64,000 bases of DNA. Origin: JALHSW01 sp963720675 (GTDB lineage Bacteria > Actinomycetota > Acidimicrobiia > IMCC26256 > PALSA-555). How positions within the stretch are numbered: position 1 is the stretch's first letter; every line of letters begins with the position of its first letter. The stretch lies in contig CAVRGH010000010.1 in the NCBI GenBank assembly GCA_963720675.1, positions 2,356,001 to 2,420,000 on the forward strand. The letters are read 5' to 3'. Under the pieces are notes generated by a model, which was given only the letters and a program-made list of their open reading frames with translations, was not told the origin of the DNA and searched no databases. This document shows positions 29,694 to 38,349 of the stretch, piece by piece. The translations under genes and the position numbers were made by a program.

Positions 29694-30439
29694 GAGTCCT
29701 CCTCGCTCGCAAGTGTGGTGTGTCGGAAGGATCCTTCCCGTCTGTGTTGCGATCCGGTGACGATGCCTGTACGAGCCGTTGACGATCGCCGCGGATCCCG
29801 ACGCCCACATCTCCCGGGCGGCCGCGCATGGTCCTGACTCGGCGCGCGTCAGGCTCGTCGATGCCGTTGCGGCCGAAGGTGGTTGATGCTCGCCGGTACC
29901 AGACCGCGGTCAGGGCGAGTCCGGCGAGGAATGGCAGACCGTGGATGTCGCGTACGGTCGTGTCGAGGATTGCGAGTGCGATCGCCAGCAGCGCCTCCAC
30001 CCGGACGCCTGGCGGTACGTCTACGTCTTGTCGGAGAGCACAGGCGGCGAGGCCTCCGAGAATCGCTGCGAACGCGAACTGATGTTCCGCCCTGGCGGGG
30101 TTGGAAGACCTCGCCGATGCCATGGCCGACCAGCGCGCCGACGGCGTAGAGCGTGATCCACAGCGGGCGAGGAAAGACGCGTTCACCAAGGACGCCGACG
30201 GCTGCACACAGGGCGAGGGTTGTGAGGACCACGAGGACGGACCGATCGCTTTGGACGAGCACGGGGCTGAGCAGTCGCCAAACCTGACCGGATCGCAGCG
30301 CCTCAGGGTCACGCCACAGCGCATGGGTGACGGCAGGGCTGAAGAGCCGAGTAGCCGTCGTCGCAGCTGTTGCGAACAACGCGATCGCCGTGAGGGTTGG
30401 AAACCCTGATCGCGAGGCAACGCATGGGCGAGATGCCAT
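29632..30439 (-). CDS. Rhomboid-family intramembrane protease-like protein, one frameshift
   Basis: The N-terminal half has helices such as LTAIALFATAATTATRLF, the typical GQVWRLLSPVLVQS entry loop and LTTLALCAAVGVLGERVF. After a shift at about 30085-30100 it continues GGTSVAFAAILGGLAAC, with a serine in a GxSx setting, and IHGLPFLAGLALTAVWYRR, where a histidine precedes a G-x-x-x-x-x-G stretch. Serine and histidine would form the rhomboid dyad. The second frame stays open down to 29632, overlapping the small gene at 29493-29693, so the true C-terminus is uncertain and probably nearer 29780. Confidence 0.6.
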
Positions 30440-30640
30440 CTCCGACGACCGTCCTTGTCAGCGACTCCGTTCAAGAAATTGCTCGAGCGTCGCCTGCTGC
30501 AAACCGCGAAGGCGGCGACGGCGTCGGCCTGAGCGCCGGGACCAACGTCCGCCCTCGAGCGCCCGACTCGGATCGTGCAGCGGGCGGAGGGGCAGCGGAG
30601 GAACAGGCGGGTGACTACGTCGCCAGAAATCCTGAAGGTG

Positions 30641-30687
30641 CAGCGCGCTCGGAGGGATTCGAACCCCCAACCTTCTGATCCGTAGTC
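30641..30687. repeat. attachment-site repeat inside tRNA-Arg
   Basis: Identical to 29123-29169. It covers the tRNA from the anticodon loop to the 3' end, which preserves a functional tRNA after integration. Confidence 0.85.
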
Positions 30688-30716
30688 AGATGCTCTATCC
30701 ATTGAGCTACGAGCGC
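30644..30716 (-). tRNA. tRNA-Arg (anticodon ACG)
   Basis: Cloverleaf on the minus strand: acceptor GCGCTCG/CGAGCGC, D-arm GCTC..GAGC, anticodon stem TCTGA/TCAGA with loop CTACGGA (ACG), variable AGGTT, T-loop TTCGAAT and discriminator G. CCA is not encoded. Its 3' half is duplicated at 29123-29169. Confidence 0.93.
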
Positions 30717-30819
30717 TGGGACCTCCGAGTGTACGCGCCTTCCCCTTCGGCCTCCCGTCCGGGCTGACCCGCCGGGCCACGCTCGGCGTACCGGCGTGCC
30801 GCGGCGTACCCTGCGCGCC

Positions 30820-32040
30820 ATGTGCGACACCATCGTCGTCGTCGGGCCCGAACGTGTGCTGTTCGCCAAGAACTCGGGTCGGGATCCGAACGAAGCGCAG
30901 CTCCTCGACTGGCAGCCCCGTCGGCAGCACGAGAAGGGTGCGCGGCTCCATTGCACCTGGATCGACATCGACCAGGTCGACCGGACGCACGCGGTGCTCC
31001 TGAGCCGCCCGTTCTGGATGTGGGGTGCCGAGATGGGCACGAACGAGCACGGCGTGACGATCGGGAACGAAGCGGTCTTCACCCGCGAGCCGTACGCGGA
31101 CACCGGCCTGACCGGGATGGACCTCCTGCGACTCGCGCTCGAACGCTCCACCACCCCCAGCGAGGCGGTCGACACGATCGTGACGCTGCTCGAGCGCCAC
31201 GGACAGGGCGGCGGCTGCGGACTCGAGAAGCCGGGCACGAAGTACCACAACAGCTTCATCGTGGCCGGCACCGGCGAGGCGTTCGTGGTCGAGACCGCAG
31301 GCGACAAGTGGGCCGTCGAGCCCGTCATGGCGGGCGCACGATCGATCAGCAACGGGCTCACGATCCCGGGGTTCGCGGCGAACGCCGACCGACTCCACAC
31401 GCACTTCTCGCGATGTCGGAGCCGACGGGCCATCACCGAGCGCGGGGCCCGGGGGAGCACCGGCGTCGGCGACCTGATGAGCGTGCTGCGCGATCACGGC
31501 ACCGGGGGTCCCGTGCCCCGCTACTCGCCCCTGACCGGAGCGCTCGCCGCGCCCTGCATGCACGCCGGGGGCACCGTGGCCGCTTCCCAGACCGCGGCCT
31601 CCTGGGTCTCGGCCCTGCACCCCACGAACCAGGAGCACTGGGTCACCGCGACGGCGGCTCCGTGCACGGGCATCTTCAAGCCCGTGCGGGTCGGCGAAGG
31701 CCTCGACCTCGGCCCGGCCCCGTCCGACCGCTTCGACGAGCGCAGCCTCTGGTGGCGCCACGAGCTGTTGCACCGTCGGGTGCTGACTGATCCGGAGCGC
31801 CTCGCCCCGCGCTTCACCGCGGAACGTGACTCGGTGGAGGCGGCCTGGCGATCCGACCCGCCGGAGCCCGCCGTCGCGTTCGCCGCGGCTGACCGGCTCC
31901 TCGACACCTGGACCGAGGCCGTACGCGACGGGGTCGGGCGCGACACACGCCCGCTCTGGGCCCGGCGCTACTGGCAGGCGCGGAACCGGCACGCGGGGAT
32001 CCCACTCGCCCGGACGGGCACCGCCGCGGCTGCCTCGTGA
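30820..32040 (+). CDS. Secernin-like C69-family Ntn hydrolase
   Basis: 406 residues from an ATG chosen so that Cys2 becomes the N-terminal nucleophile (MCDTIVVVGPERVLFAKNSG), the hallmark of secernin/C69 dipeptidases. The D/N-rich KNSGRDPNEAQ segment, FWMWGAEMGTNEHGV and EAVFTREPY are typical of the family. Members hydrolyse amide or peptide bonds after self-exposure of the cysteine. Its TGA overlaps the GTG of a class-III aminotransferase and the third gene is coupled the same way, so it belongs to a tight three-gene operon. Confidence 0.85.
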   Translation: MCDTIVVVGPERVLFAKNSGRDPNEAQLLDWQPRRQHEKGARLHCTWIDIDQVDRTHAVLLSRPFWMWGAEMGTNEHGVTIGNEAVFTREPYADTGLTGMDLLRLALERSTTPSEAVDTIVTLLERHGQGGGCGLEKPGTKYHNSFIVAGTGEAFVVETAGDKWAVEPVMAGARSISNGLTIPGFAANADRLHTHFSRCRSRRAITERGARGSTGVGDLMSVLRDHGTGGPVPRYSPLTGALAAPCMHAGGTVAASQTAASWVSALHPTNQEHWVTATAAPCTGIFKPVRVGEGLDLGPAPSDRFDERSLWWRHELLHRRVLTDPERLAPRFTAERDSVEAAWRSDPPEPAVAFAAADRLLDTWTEAVRDGVGRDTRPLWARRYWQARNRHAGIPLARTGTAAAAS

Positions 32041-33250
32041 AGCCCGCGCAGCCGTACCCGTCGCGGGCCACGACCGCGGAAGCGTTCGCGACCCACGTGA
32101 ACCGCGGCAAGGTCGCGGCCTACCGGGCGCTCGAGCTCGATCTGGTGATGGGCGAGCGCGAGGGTGCGCGCTTTCGGACGCGTTCGACGACCGCTGGCTG
32201 TTCAACTGCCACTGCAACGGCGGCGTCTTCAACCTCGGCCACCGACACCCCCAGGTCGTGGCCGCGGTCCGCGACGGGCTCGACGCGCTCGACATCGGCA
32301 ACCACCACCTCGTGTCCGGCTGGCGCGCGACCCTCGCGACCCGTCTCGCGGCCACGACGGGCGGGCTCCTCCCCGGGGTCGTGTTCGGTGTCGGCGGCGG
32401 CGAGGCGAACGACCTCGCGATCAAGGTCGCGCGCGCCCACACCCGGCGCACCGGCATCGTCTCGGCCGTCGGCGGATACCACGGGCACACCGGCCTCGCG
32501 CTGGCGACCGGCGACCCGGAGTACCGGGACGAGTTCGGTCCGAACCTCCCGGGCTTCGCGCAGGTGCCGTTCAACGACCTCGCCGCGCTCGACCGGGCAG
32601 TCGACGACACCACCGCCGCGGTGATCCTCGAACCGATCCCGGCGACCCTCGGCATGCCGCTCCCCGAGGCGGGCTATCTGCCCGCGGTCGAGCGGCTCTG
32701 CCACGAGCGCGGCGCGCTCCTCGTGCTCGACGAGGTGCAGACCGGACTCGGACGCACCGGGACCCTCTGGTACTTCCAGCAGGAGGATCTCCGTCCCGAC
32801 CTGATCACCACCGGCAAGGGCCTGAGCGGCGGCATCTACCCGATCACCGCGACGCTGATGACCGCCGAGGTCCACGCCTTCTTCGACGAGCACCCGTTCG
32901 TCCACGTCTCGACCTTCGGCGGCGCCGAGCTCGGTTGCGTCGCCGCGCTCGCCGGGCTCGACGTGATCGAGGCTCCCGGGTTCCTCGAACGGGTCCGGGC
33001 GCTCGGCGAGCGGTTCGCGGACGGCTTCGCGAGCCTGCCCTTCACCCTGCGGCGGCGCGGCCTGCTCATGGGTCTCAAGTTCCCGGGGGACGGTGAGGGG
33101 ATGCTCGCCGCCCGTTCCGTGATCGAGGGCGGGGTCTTCGCGATCTTCGCCAACAACGACACGTCGGTCCTGCAGTTCCTCCCGCCGCTCGTGCTCACCG
33201 ATCACGAGGCCGACGAGATCATCACGATCGTCGGGAGCGCGTTGGCGTGA
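32037..33250 (+). CDS. Class-III PLP-dependent aminotransferase, one frameshift
   Basis: About 404 residues. N-terminus MKPAQPYPSRATTAEAFA; a shift at about 32165-32175 leads to SDAFDDRWLFNCHCNGGVFN and LGHRHPQVVAAVRDGLD. Class-III marks are VSAVGGYHGHTG, VLDEVQTGLGRTGTLW and the PLP lysine in TTGKGLSGGIYP. It lacks the usual glycine-rich start of omega-amino acid transaminases, so the substrate is unclear: an amino compound or omega-amino acid. It shares GTGA overlaps with the genes before and after. Confidence 0.85.
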
Positions 33251-34125
33251 TCGACGCCGCCCACCTCGAGCAGCTGGAGCAGGACGTCATTGCCGCCCTC
33301 GACCGTGCCGATGCCTCATCGCTGCGCGTGCTCGGGTACGGCGAGATCTCGATGGTGCTGGGCTGGCCGGCCGATGCCCCGCGCCTGGCATGCAAGCGGC
33401 TGCCACCGTTCCCGTCGGCGAATGCGGCCGACCGCTACTGCACCGTCCTGGCGCGCTACCTCGACGAGCTCACGCAGCGGGGCGTGAGCGTGGTCGAGAC
33501 CGAGGTCGCCCGTGTCCCGCGCTCGAGCGGCGAGGTCGTGCTGTACTGCGTCCAACCCGTCCTGCCCGAGGACATGCTCGGTCCCGAGATCGTGGCCCGT
33601 GGCGGCGACGCGGCCAGGAACCTCCTCGGCGTCATCGTCGAGACGGTGCTCACGGTCGTCGACTCGCGTGTGGGCCTCGATGCCCAGCTCTCGAACTGGG
33701 GCGTGCATGAAGGCCGACTCAGCTACTTCGACGTGACCACGCCGCTGCTCGCAGCACCGGACGGTTCGTCCGAGCTCGACACCGAGGTCTTCCTCCAGTC
33801 ACTTCCGTGGGCGTTGCGCGCGCCAGTGCGCCGGCTCGTCCTTCCCGGCATCCTCGGTCGCTACCACTCGCCACGAACCGTGGTGCTCGACCTCGCCGCC
33901 AACCTCGTGAAGGAACGGTGCGACCGCTGGATCCCGACGGTGCTCGACGCCGCGGGCGGGCAGATCGTGCCTCCCCTCACCGAGGACGAGGTCCGGCGCG
34001 ACTACCGGAGTGATGCACGAACCTGGAACCTGCTCCAAGCGATGCGTCGCGTGGACCGGTCCTGGCAACGCCGCGTCCGTCGCCGCACGTACCCCTTCCT
34101 GCTCCCCGAACGAATCGAGCGTTAG
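33247..34125 (+). CDS. Kinase-fold protein of unknown function (DUF6206-like)
   Basis: 292 residues from a GTG overlapping the aminotransferase stop. A degenerate kinase-like plan is visible: LGYGEISMVLGWP (glycine loop), ACKRLPPFP (lysine), VGLDAQLSNWGV (catalytic-loop-like D...N) and YFDVTTPLL (DFG-like aspartate). It could phosphorylate a small molecule or be a pseudokinase. I recall similar actinobacterial proteins being labelled DUF6206, but cannot confirm this. Last gene of the secernin-aminotransferase operon. Confidence 0.65.
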   Translation: MIDAAHLEQLEQDVIAALDRADASSLRVLGYGEISMVLGWPADAPRLACKRLPPFPSANAADRYCTVLARYLDELTQRGVSVVETEVARVPRSSGEVVLYCVQPVLPEDMLGPEIVARGGDAARNLLGVIVETVLTVVDSRVGLDAQLSNWGVHEGRLSYFDVTTPLLAAPDGSSELDTEVFLQSLPWALRAPVRRLVLPGILGRYHSPRTVVLDLAANLVKERCDRWIPTVLDAAGGQIVPPLTEDEVRRDYRSDARTWNLLQAMRRVDRSWQRRVRRRTYPFLLPERIER

Positions 34126-34185
34126 CGGCCCGCCGGCCAAACCTGCGCAGGGGTCGGCAGCGTGGATCGCACGCGCGCCGGCCGC

Positions 34186-34899
34186 TCAGCCAACCGACGC
34201 CGAGACCGCCGGAGGACGGCGGGTGAGCACGTCGTCGAGGATGGGAGTGCACAGCGCCTTGCGCGGCCCTCGGAGCGTGCACTCCGCGTACGTCACCGGG
34301 ACGCCGGGCGACGATTCCGTCGCGACCTGGGGATAGATCACCTCTCCCCGCGTGCCGACCGGATCAGTGAAGATCGCGACGTCGTCGGTCTCGTGCTCGA
34401 CGATCCGTCCCTCGGGCAACGCGGGACAGGCCGGTCCCTCGGATCCGAAGAAGTGCGCGGCGTCACTGTCGGGGAAGTACGGGCAGACGAGCTGCGCGCC
34501 GGGGCCGTGCGCGGTGGAGTCCGAGACGACCAGCACCGACTCGCCGACCTTCACCCCGGGCTTCGGCACCTTGCCCCGCGGGTACGCCTGGAGCTGCTCG
34601 CTGCCGTCGGCCGCGACGAGCCCGGCGCAGGCCCAGCCCCTCGGCGCGAGCATCGTGATCCGACCGTTCGAGTAGAACGCGAGGCGCCGCGCGACCGGGG
34701 GTGTGAGCCCGACCGGGAGCCGCTTCGGCGGAGTCGGGAGCGCGTCGGGTGCGGCACCGAACTCCGTCGCGCACGAGACGACGGGGACCACCGGGCGCTT
34801 CGCCGCGAGGTTGGCACCCGCCGGCACCGCAGCGAAGGCTGCCGCGACCAGCATCGCGGTGACGACCGACCAGCCGAGGACCGTGCGGCGGCTTGCCAT
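34186..34899 (-). CDS. Exported protein of unknown function
   Basis: 237 residues from an ATG at 34899 with the signal peptide MASRRTVLGWSVVTAMLVA cleaved near AGA-N. The mature part contains several cysteines (SCATEF, WACAG, LVCPYF, PACPAL, AECTL, LCTPI) that could form disulphides, and YSNGRITMLAPRGWACAG. I do not recognise the domain. It is convergent with the kinase-fold gene and divergent from rarD. Confidence 0.7.
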   Translation of the reverse strand: MASRRTVLGWSVVTAMLVAAAFAAVPAGANLAAKRPVVPVVSCATEFGAAPDALPTPPKRLPVGLTPPVARRLAFYSNGRITMLAPRGWACAGLVAADGSEQLQAYPRGKVPKPGVKVGESVLVVSDSTAHGPGAQLVCPYFPDSDAAHFFGSEGPACPALPEGRIVEHETDDVAIFTDPVGTRGEVIYPQVATESSPGVPVTYAECTLRGPRKALCTPILDDVLTRRPPAVSASVG

Positions 34900-34946
34900 C
34901 GGACTATTCGAGCACGTCCCGGGCCGCGCGTGCGTAGGGTCGCCCC

Positions 34947-35870
34947 GTGGATCGGACGCGCCTCGGTGTCGTGTACGGGCTCGGGGCATACATCCTCTGG
35001 GGCTTCCTGACGATCTACTGGAAGGAGCTCTCCGGGCTGAACGCCTTCGGGCTCATCGGACAGCGGATCATCTGGTCGGTCGTCCTCCTCGGGATCGTCC
35101 TCGCCGTCACGCGGCGCACCGCTGAGCTGCGGACCGTCCGGCACCGCCCACGCCTGATCGTGAGCGCGGGCGTCGCCGCCCTCCTCCTGACCGCGAACTG
35201 GACCACGTACGTGTGGTGCGTCACCCACGCCAACGTCGTCGAGACGGCACTCGGCTACTTCATGGCCCCGCTCGGCATCGTGGCCATCGGCGTCGTCGTG
35301 CTCCACGAGCACCTTCGGCGCACCCAGGTCGTTGCGCTCGCGCTGGTCGGCGTCGCCGTCGTCGTGCTCACCGTCGGCTACGGGCGGGTGCCGTGGTTCG
35401 CCCTGCTGCTCGCGGTCACGTGGTCCGGGTACGGGCTCCTCAAGAAGCGCGTGCCCCTCGGCCCGCTCTCGAGCCTCACGCTCGAGGCCTTGCTCCTGCT
35501 GCCCCTTGCGCTGATGGTCGTCGGCGCGACCGAGGCCGCCGGTGACGGCGTGTTCGCGAACGCGTCGACGCTGCAGGTCGTCCTCATCCCGCTCGCCGGC
35601 GCGGTGACCGCGATCCCCCTTCTTCTCTTCGCGGCGGCCGCGCATCGCGTCCCGCTCACCACGCTCGGTCCGCTCCAGTACGCGGTGCCGGTCATCAACT
35701 TCGTGCTCGGTGTCGCGATCTACGACGAGGCCATGCCGGGCTGGCGGCTCGCGGGGTTCGCGCTGGTGTGGGTCGCCCTCGCGGTCTTCACCATCGACGG
35801 CCTCCGCGCCGCCCGCGCGGGGAAGCCGCTCCCCAGCCCCGAGCTGGAACCGGTGCCACTGGACGGTTGA
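34947..35870 (+). CDS. rarD: RarD-type EamA/DMT superfamily transporter
   Basis: 307 residues from a GTG. About ten membrane helices in two EamA repeats: VVYGLGAYILWGFLTIYWK (RarD-typical), GQRIIWSVVLLGIVLAV, LLLTANWTTYVWCV, ETALGYFMAPLGIVAIGVVV, then the second half beginning WFALLLAVTWSGYGLLKKRV and ending FALVWVALAVFTIDGL. RarD proteins are probable metabolite exporters; the original name refers to chloramphenicol sensitivity. Substrate unknown. Confidence 0.88.
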   Translation: MDRTRLGVVYGLGAYILWGFLTIYWKELSGLNAFGLIGQRIIWSVVLLGIVLAVTRRTAELRTVRHRPRLIVSAGVAALLLTANWTTYVWCVTHANVVETALGYFMAPLGIVAIGVVVLHEHLRRTQVVALALVGVAVVVLTVGYGRVPWFALLLAVTWSGYGLLKKRVPLGPLSSLTLEALLLLPLALMVVGATEAAGDGVFANASTLQVVLIPLAGAVTAIPLLLFAAAAHRVPLTTLGPLQYAVPVINFVLGVAIYDEAMPGWRLAGFALVWVALAVFTIDGLRAARAGKPLPSPELEPVPLDG

Positions 35871-35930
35871 GCCGGGACCGCCACTAGCGTGGCGTCCCCA
35901 CGCCTTCGTTCATCCCAGGAGCACCCGACC

Positions 35931-36392
35931 ATGAGCATCGCCGCCGGCGACGACGCCCCCGACTTCACCCTCAAGGACCAGGAGGGCAACGACGTCACCT
36001 TGTCCTCCTTCCAGGGGAGCCAGAACGTCGTCCTCGTCTTCTACCCCTTCACGTTCACCGGCGTCTGCCAGGGCGAGCTCTGCGAGATCCGCGACGACCC
36101 GTCCGCGTTCGCGGGCGCCGACGCCCAGGTCCTCGCCGTGTCCTGCGACACGCGCCACGCCCAGAAGCAGTGGGCCGAGCAGCAGGGCTTCTCGTTCCCG
36201 GTGCTCAGCGACTTCTGGCCGCACGGAGCGGTCGCGAAGGCGTACGGCGTCTTCAACGAGGATCTCGGGTGCGCGAACCGCGCGACCTTCGTGATCGACA
36301 AGTCGGGCAAGGTTGTCGACACGTTCTCGTCGGCCAACCTCGGCACGCCGCGCGAGCGCGCGGAGTACGACGCCGCCCTGGCGAAGCTCTAG
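35931..36392 (+). CDS. Peroxiredoxin (AhpE/BCP-like)
   Basis: 153 residues. MSIAAGDDAPDFTLKDQEGN and VVLVFYPFTFTGVCQGELC give the peroxidatic cysteine (in TGVC) with the conserved Thr/Ser-Pro context, followed five residues later by a second cysteine that could resolve it. VLAVSCDTRHAQKQWAEQ and ANRATFVIDKSG (conserved Arg) complete the family pattern. It reduces peroxides in the cytosol. The stop overlaps by 4 bases the stop of the convergent gene at 36389. Confidence 0.88.
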   Translation: MSIAAGDDAPDFTLKDQEGNDVTLSSFQGSQNVVLVFYPFTFTGVCQGELCEIRDDPSAFAGADAQVLAVSCDTRHAQKQWAEQQGFSFPVLSDFWPHGAVAKAYGVFNEDLGCANRATFVIDKSGKVVDTFSSANLGTPRERAEYDAALAKL

Positions 36393-36913
36393 GAGACGAC
36401 GACCTCGACGGCGGTCCCCGCGATCGCGGGGAGATCGACCGACGCGTTGTCCTCGGCATAGCGCCGGCCCTGCACGTTCAGCAGGCGCACCGGCTCGTCG
36501 CCGAGCGGGAACGGACCCCAGTGCCAGGTGCCCTGGTCGAGCACCAGCACGTCTTGGGGATGCAGCACGAACGCGCGGATCGTCGAGCTGTCCCCGGCAC
36601 CGGTGAAATCGATCGCGGCCGGAGCCACGGCGACGACCGCGTCGCAGTTGAGCGGCATCAGGGCCTGCGTGTGCGAGTCGTGGCGGTACATCGTCGCGCA
36701 CACGAGTCCGTGCTCGGTATGCGCGACCTCGTCGGTCGCGTGCGCGATCACGTTGAGGTGCGGGTCTGACCACTCGTAGCGCAACGTGTGCGCTCCGTCG
36801 GCGGGATCGCTGTCGTCGACCGGCAGCCAACCGAACGGCGCCCACGCGTCGGCAGTGAGCGGCTCGGCGACCAGCACGAGCATCGCGGCGTCAGGCATCG
36901 CGGCGTCAGGCAT
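36389..36913 (-). CDS. Ureidoglycolate-lyase-family (AllA-like) protein
   Basis: Cupin-fold protein of about 165-174 residues. Motifs include MLVLVAEPLTADAWAPFGW and FVLHPQDVLVLDQGTWHWG then FPLG, which match ureidoglycolate lyase and related proteins. Other allantoin genes are absent nearby, so the exact reaction is uncertain. Three in-frame ATGs at 36913, 36898 and 36883 arise from a 15-bp tandem repeat, and the family start is best matched by the last (MLVLVAEPL). Confidence 0.72.
   Translation of the reverse strand: MPDAAMPDAAMLVLVAEPLTADAWAPFGWLPVDDSDPADGAHTLRYEWSDPHLNVIAHATDEVAHTEHGLVCATMYRHDSHTQALMPLNCDAVVAVAPAAIDFTGAGDSSTIRAFVLHPQDVLVLDQGTWHWGPFPLGDEPVRLLNVQGRRYAEDNASVDLPAIAGTAVEVVVS
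36881..36913. repeat. 15-bp tandem repeat encoding repeated MPDAA
   Basis: CATCGCGGCGTCAGG occurs at 36881-36895 and 36896-36910, followed by a partial third copy. On the coding strand it gives MPDAA-MPDAA-M, producing three candidate start codons. Confidence 0.75.
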
Positions 36914-36980
36914 CGCCGGACAGGATGGCAGATCGGGCGTAGGTTGAGACCGCCTCGGAGAGCGAAGGGGAGCACCCAGC

Positions 36981-37364
36981 ATGGACGTGCGGTCGATCGA
37001 AGACGTCGAGCCCACCATCGAGCACAACGGGACCGTGCCGGTGTGGTGGCTCGTCAAGCCGCGCGAGATGCAGGAGATCACCCAGGGCGGGCACCTCGAG
37101 CTCGTCAGCGAGTTCGAGGTCGCGGGCGGTGGGCTCGTCGACCCCCACTCCCACCCGACGCACGAGTTCTATTACGTCACCGCGGGGCGCGGGATCATGA
37201 TGATCGACGGTGAGGAGCGTGAGATCCGCCAGGGCGACCTCGTGCACATCCCGCCGAACCTCGTCCACAGCCTGCGCCCGGTGTCCGACCACGCCCCGAT
37301 CCACGCCCTCGCGTTCGCGGTCGCCGTGAAGGACGCGCCCCCGATCGACTACACGTCGCACTGA
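36981..37364 (+). CDS. Cupin domain protein
   Basis: 127 residues. The two cupin motifs are visible: DPHSHPTHEFYYVTAGRG, with the metal-binding histidines and glutamate, and GDLVHIPPNLVHSLRP with a third histidine. Starts IEDVEPTIEHNGTVPVWW. It could be a metal-dependent enzyme or a small-molecule sensor. Followed 16 bases later by a 2-hydroxyacid dehydrogenase, a likely operon partner. Confidence 0.82.
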   Translation: MDVRSIEDVEPTIEHNGTVPVWWLVKPREMQEITQGGHLELVSEFEVAGGGLVDPHSHPTHEFYYVTAGRGIMMIDGEEREIRQGDLVHIPPNLVHSLRPVSDHAPIHALAFAVAVKDAPPIDYTSH

Positions 37365-37380
37365 GCGGCGCAGAACCCGC

Positions 37381-38328
37381 GTGGCCCGCGTCCTCGTCAC
37401 CCGCCGGCTGCCCGACGGCGGCACCGACCCGCTCACCACGGCGGGTCACGAAGTCGTTGCCCGCGACGACGACACGCCGTACTCGCCCGACGAGCTGCGC
37501 GACGCGGTGCGCGCCGTCGACGCGGTGGTCTGCCTGCTGACCGATCGGATCGACGCCGACGTCGTCGCCGCAGCAGCCCCCCGGGTCAAAGTCGTCGCCA
37601 ACGTCGCGGTCGGCTACGACAACGTGGACGTGACCGCCGCGCACGCGGCGGGCATCGCCGTGTGCAACACCCCCGGCGTGCTCGACGAGACCACGGCTGA
37701 TCTCGCGTTCCTCCTCATCCTCGGCGCGGCACGCCTCGCGTCCGAGGCCGAGGCCGACCTACGCGCTGGGCGCTGGCATGGCTGGGGCATCAACCAGTAC
37801 CTCGGCCGCGACGTGCACGGCGCCACCCTCGGCCTCGTCGGGTACGGCCGCATCGGCCAGGCCGTCGCCCGTCGCGCGGCCGGCTTCGGCATGGAGGTGT
37901 TGCACCACACGCGCACCGACACCGGGCTCCCGGGCTGGCGCGGCGACCTCGACGCGATGCTCGGCGAGTGCGACATCGTGTCGCTGCACGTCCCGCTCTC
38001 CGACGCGACCCGTCATCTGATCGACGCGCGCCGGCTCGCGCTGCTCCGCCCGAGCGCGGTGCTCGTGAACACCGCGCGTGGTCCCGTCGTCGACGAGCAA
38101 GCGCTGGCGATCGCACTCGAGGAGGGCCGTTGCTTCGCTGCGGGGCTCGACGTGTTCGAGCGCGAACCCGAGGTGCACCCTCGTCTGCTCGCCGCGCCGC
38201 GCACGGTGCTGCTCCCGCACGTCGGGTCGGCATCGGTCGCGACCCGGACGCGCATGGCGCGACTCGCGTGTGAGGGTGCGGTCGCCGTGCTCGCGGGCGC
38301 GGAGCCCCCGAACCTGGTCCGGCGCTAG
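37381..38328 (+). CDS. D-2-hydroxyacid dehydrogenase (glyoxylate/hydroxypyruvate reductase type)
   Basis: 315 residues from a GTG. Rossmann motif LGLVGYGRIGQAVARRA; catalytic triad: arginine in VLVNTARGPVVDE, glutamate in LDVFEREPEVHP and histidine in TVLLPHVGSAS. NVAVGYDNVDV and GVLDETTADLAFLLIL are typical of the glyoxylate-reductase branch. It reduces a 2-oxoacid with NAD(P)H. It probably shares a transcript with the cupin upstream. Confidence 0.88.
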   Translation: MARVLVTRRLPDGGTDPLTTAGHEVVARDDDTPYSPDELRDAVRAVDAVVCLLTDRIDADVVAAAAPRVKVVANVAVGYDNVDVTAAHAAGIAVCNTPGVLDETTADLAFLLILGAARLASEAEADLRAGRWHGWGINQYLGRDVHGATLGLVGYGRIGQAVARRAAGFGMEVLHHTRTDTGLPGWRGDLDAMLGECDIVSLHVPLSDATRHLIDARRLALLRPSAVLVNTARGPVVDEQALAIALEEGRCFAAGLDVFEREPEVHPRLLAAPRTVLLPHVGSASVATRTRMARLACEGAVAVLAGAEPPNLVRR

Positions 38329-38349
38329 GTCGGTCGCGCGGTCCGCGCG

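Larger units (their letters stand above)
29123..30687. mobile_element. Remnant tRNA-Arg genomic island (about 1.5 kb between att repeats)
   Basis: The 47-bp direct repeats bound a segment holding a rhomboid-like gene, a 66-codon membrane protein gene and a C-terminal XRE-type fragment. By eye the DNA is lower in GC than its flanks, especially 29200-29400. No integrase gene is present, so this would be the residue of a larger element or one whose integrase was deleted. Confidence 0.65.

Noticed and set aside
29123..30687. Active prophage or complete integrative element
   Set aside because: Only 1.5 kb, no integrase, no replication or structural genes; treated as a remnant.
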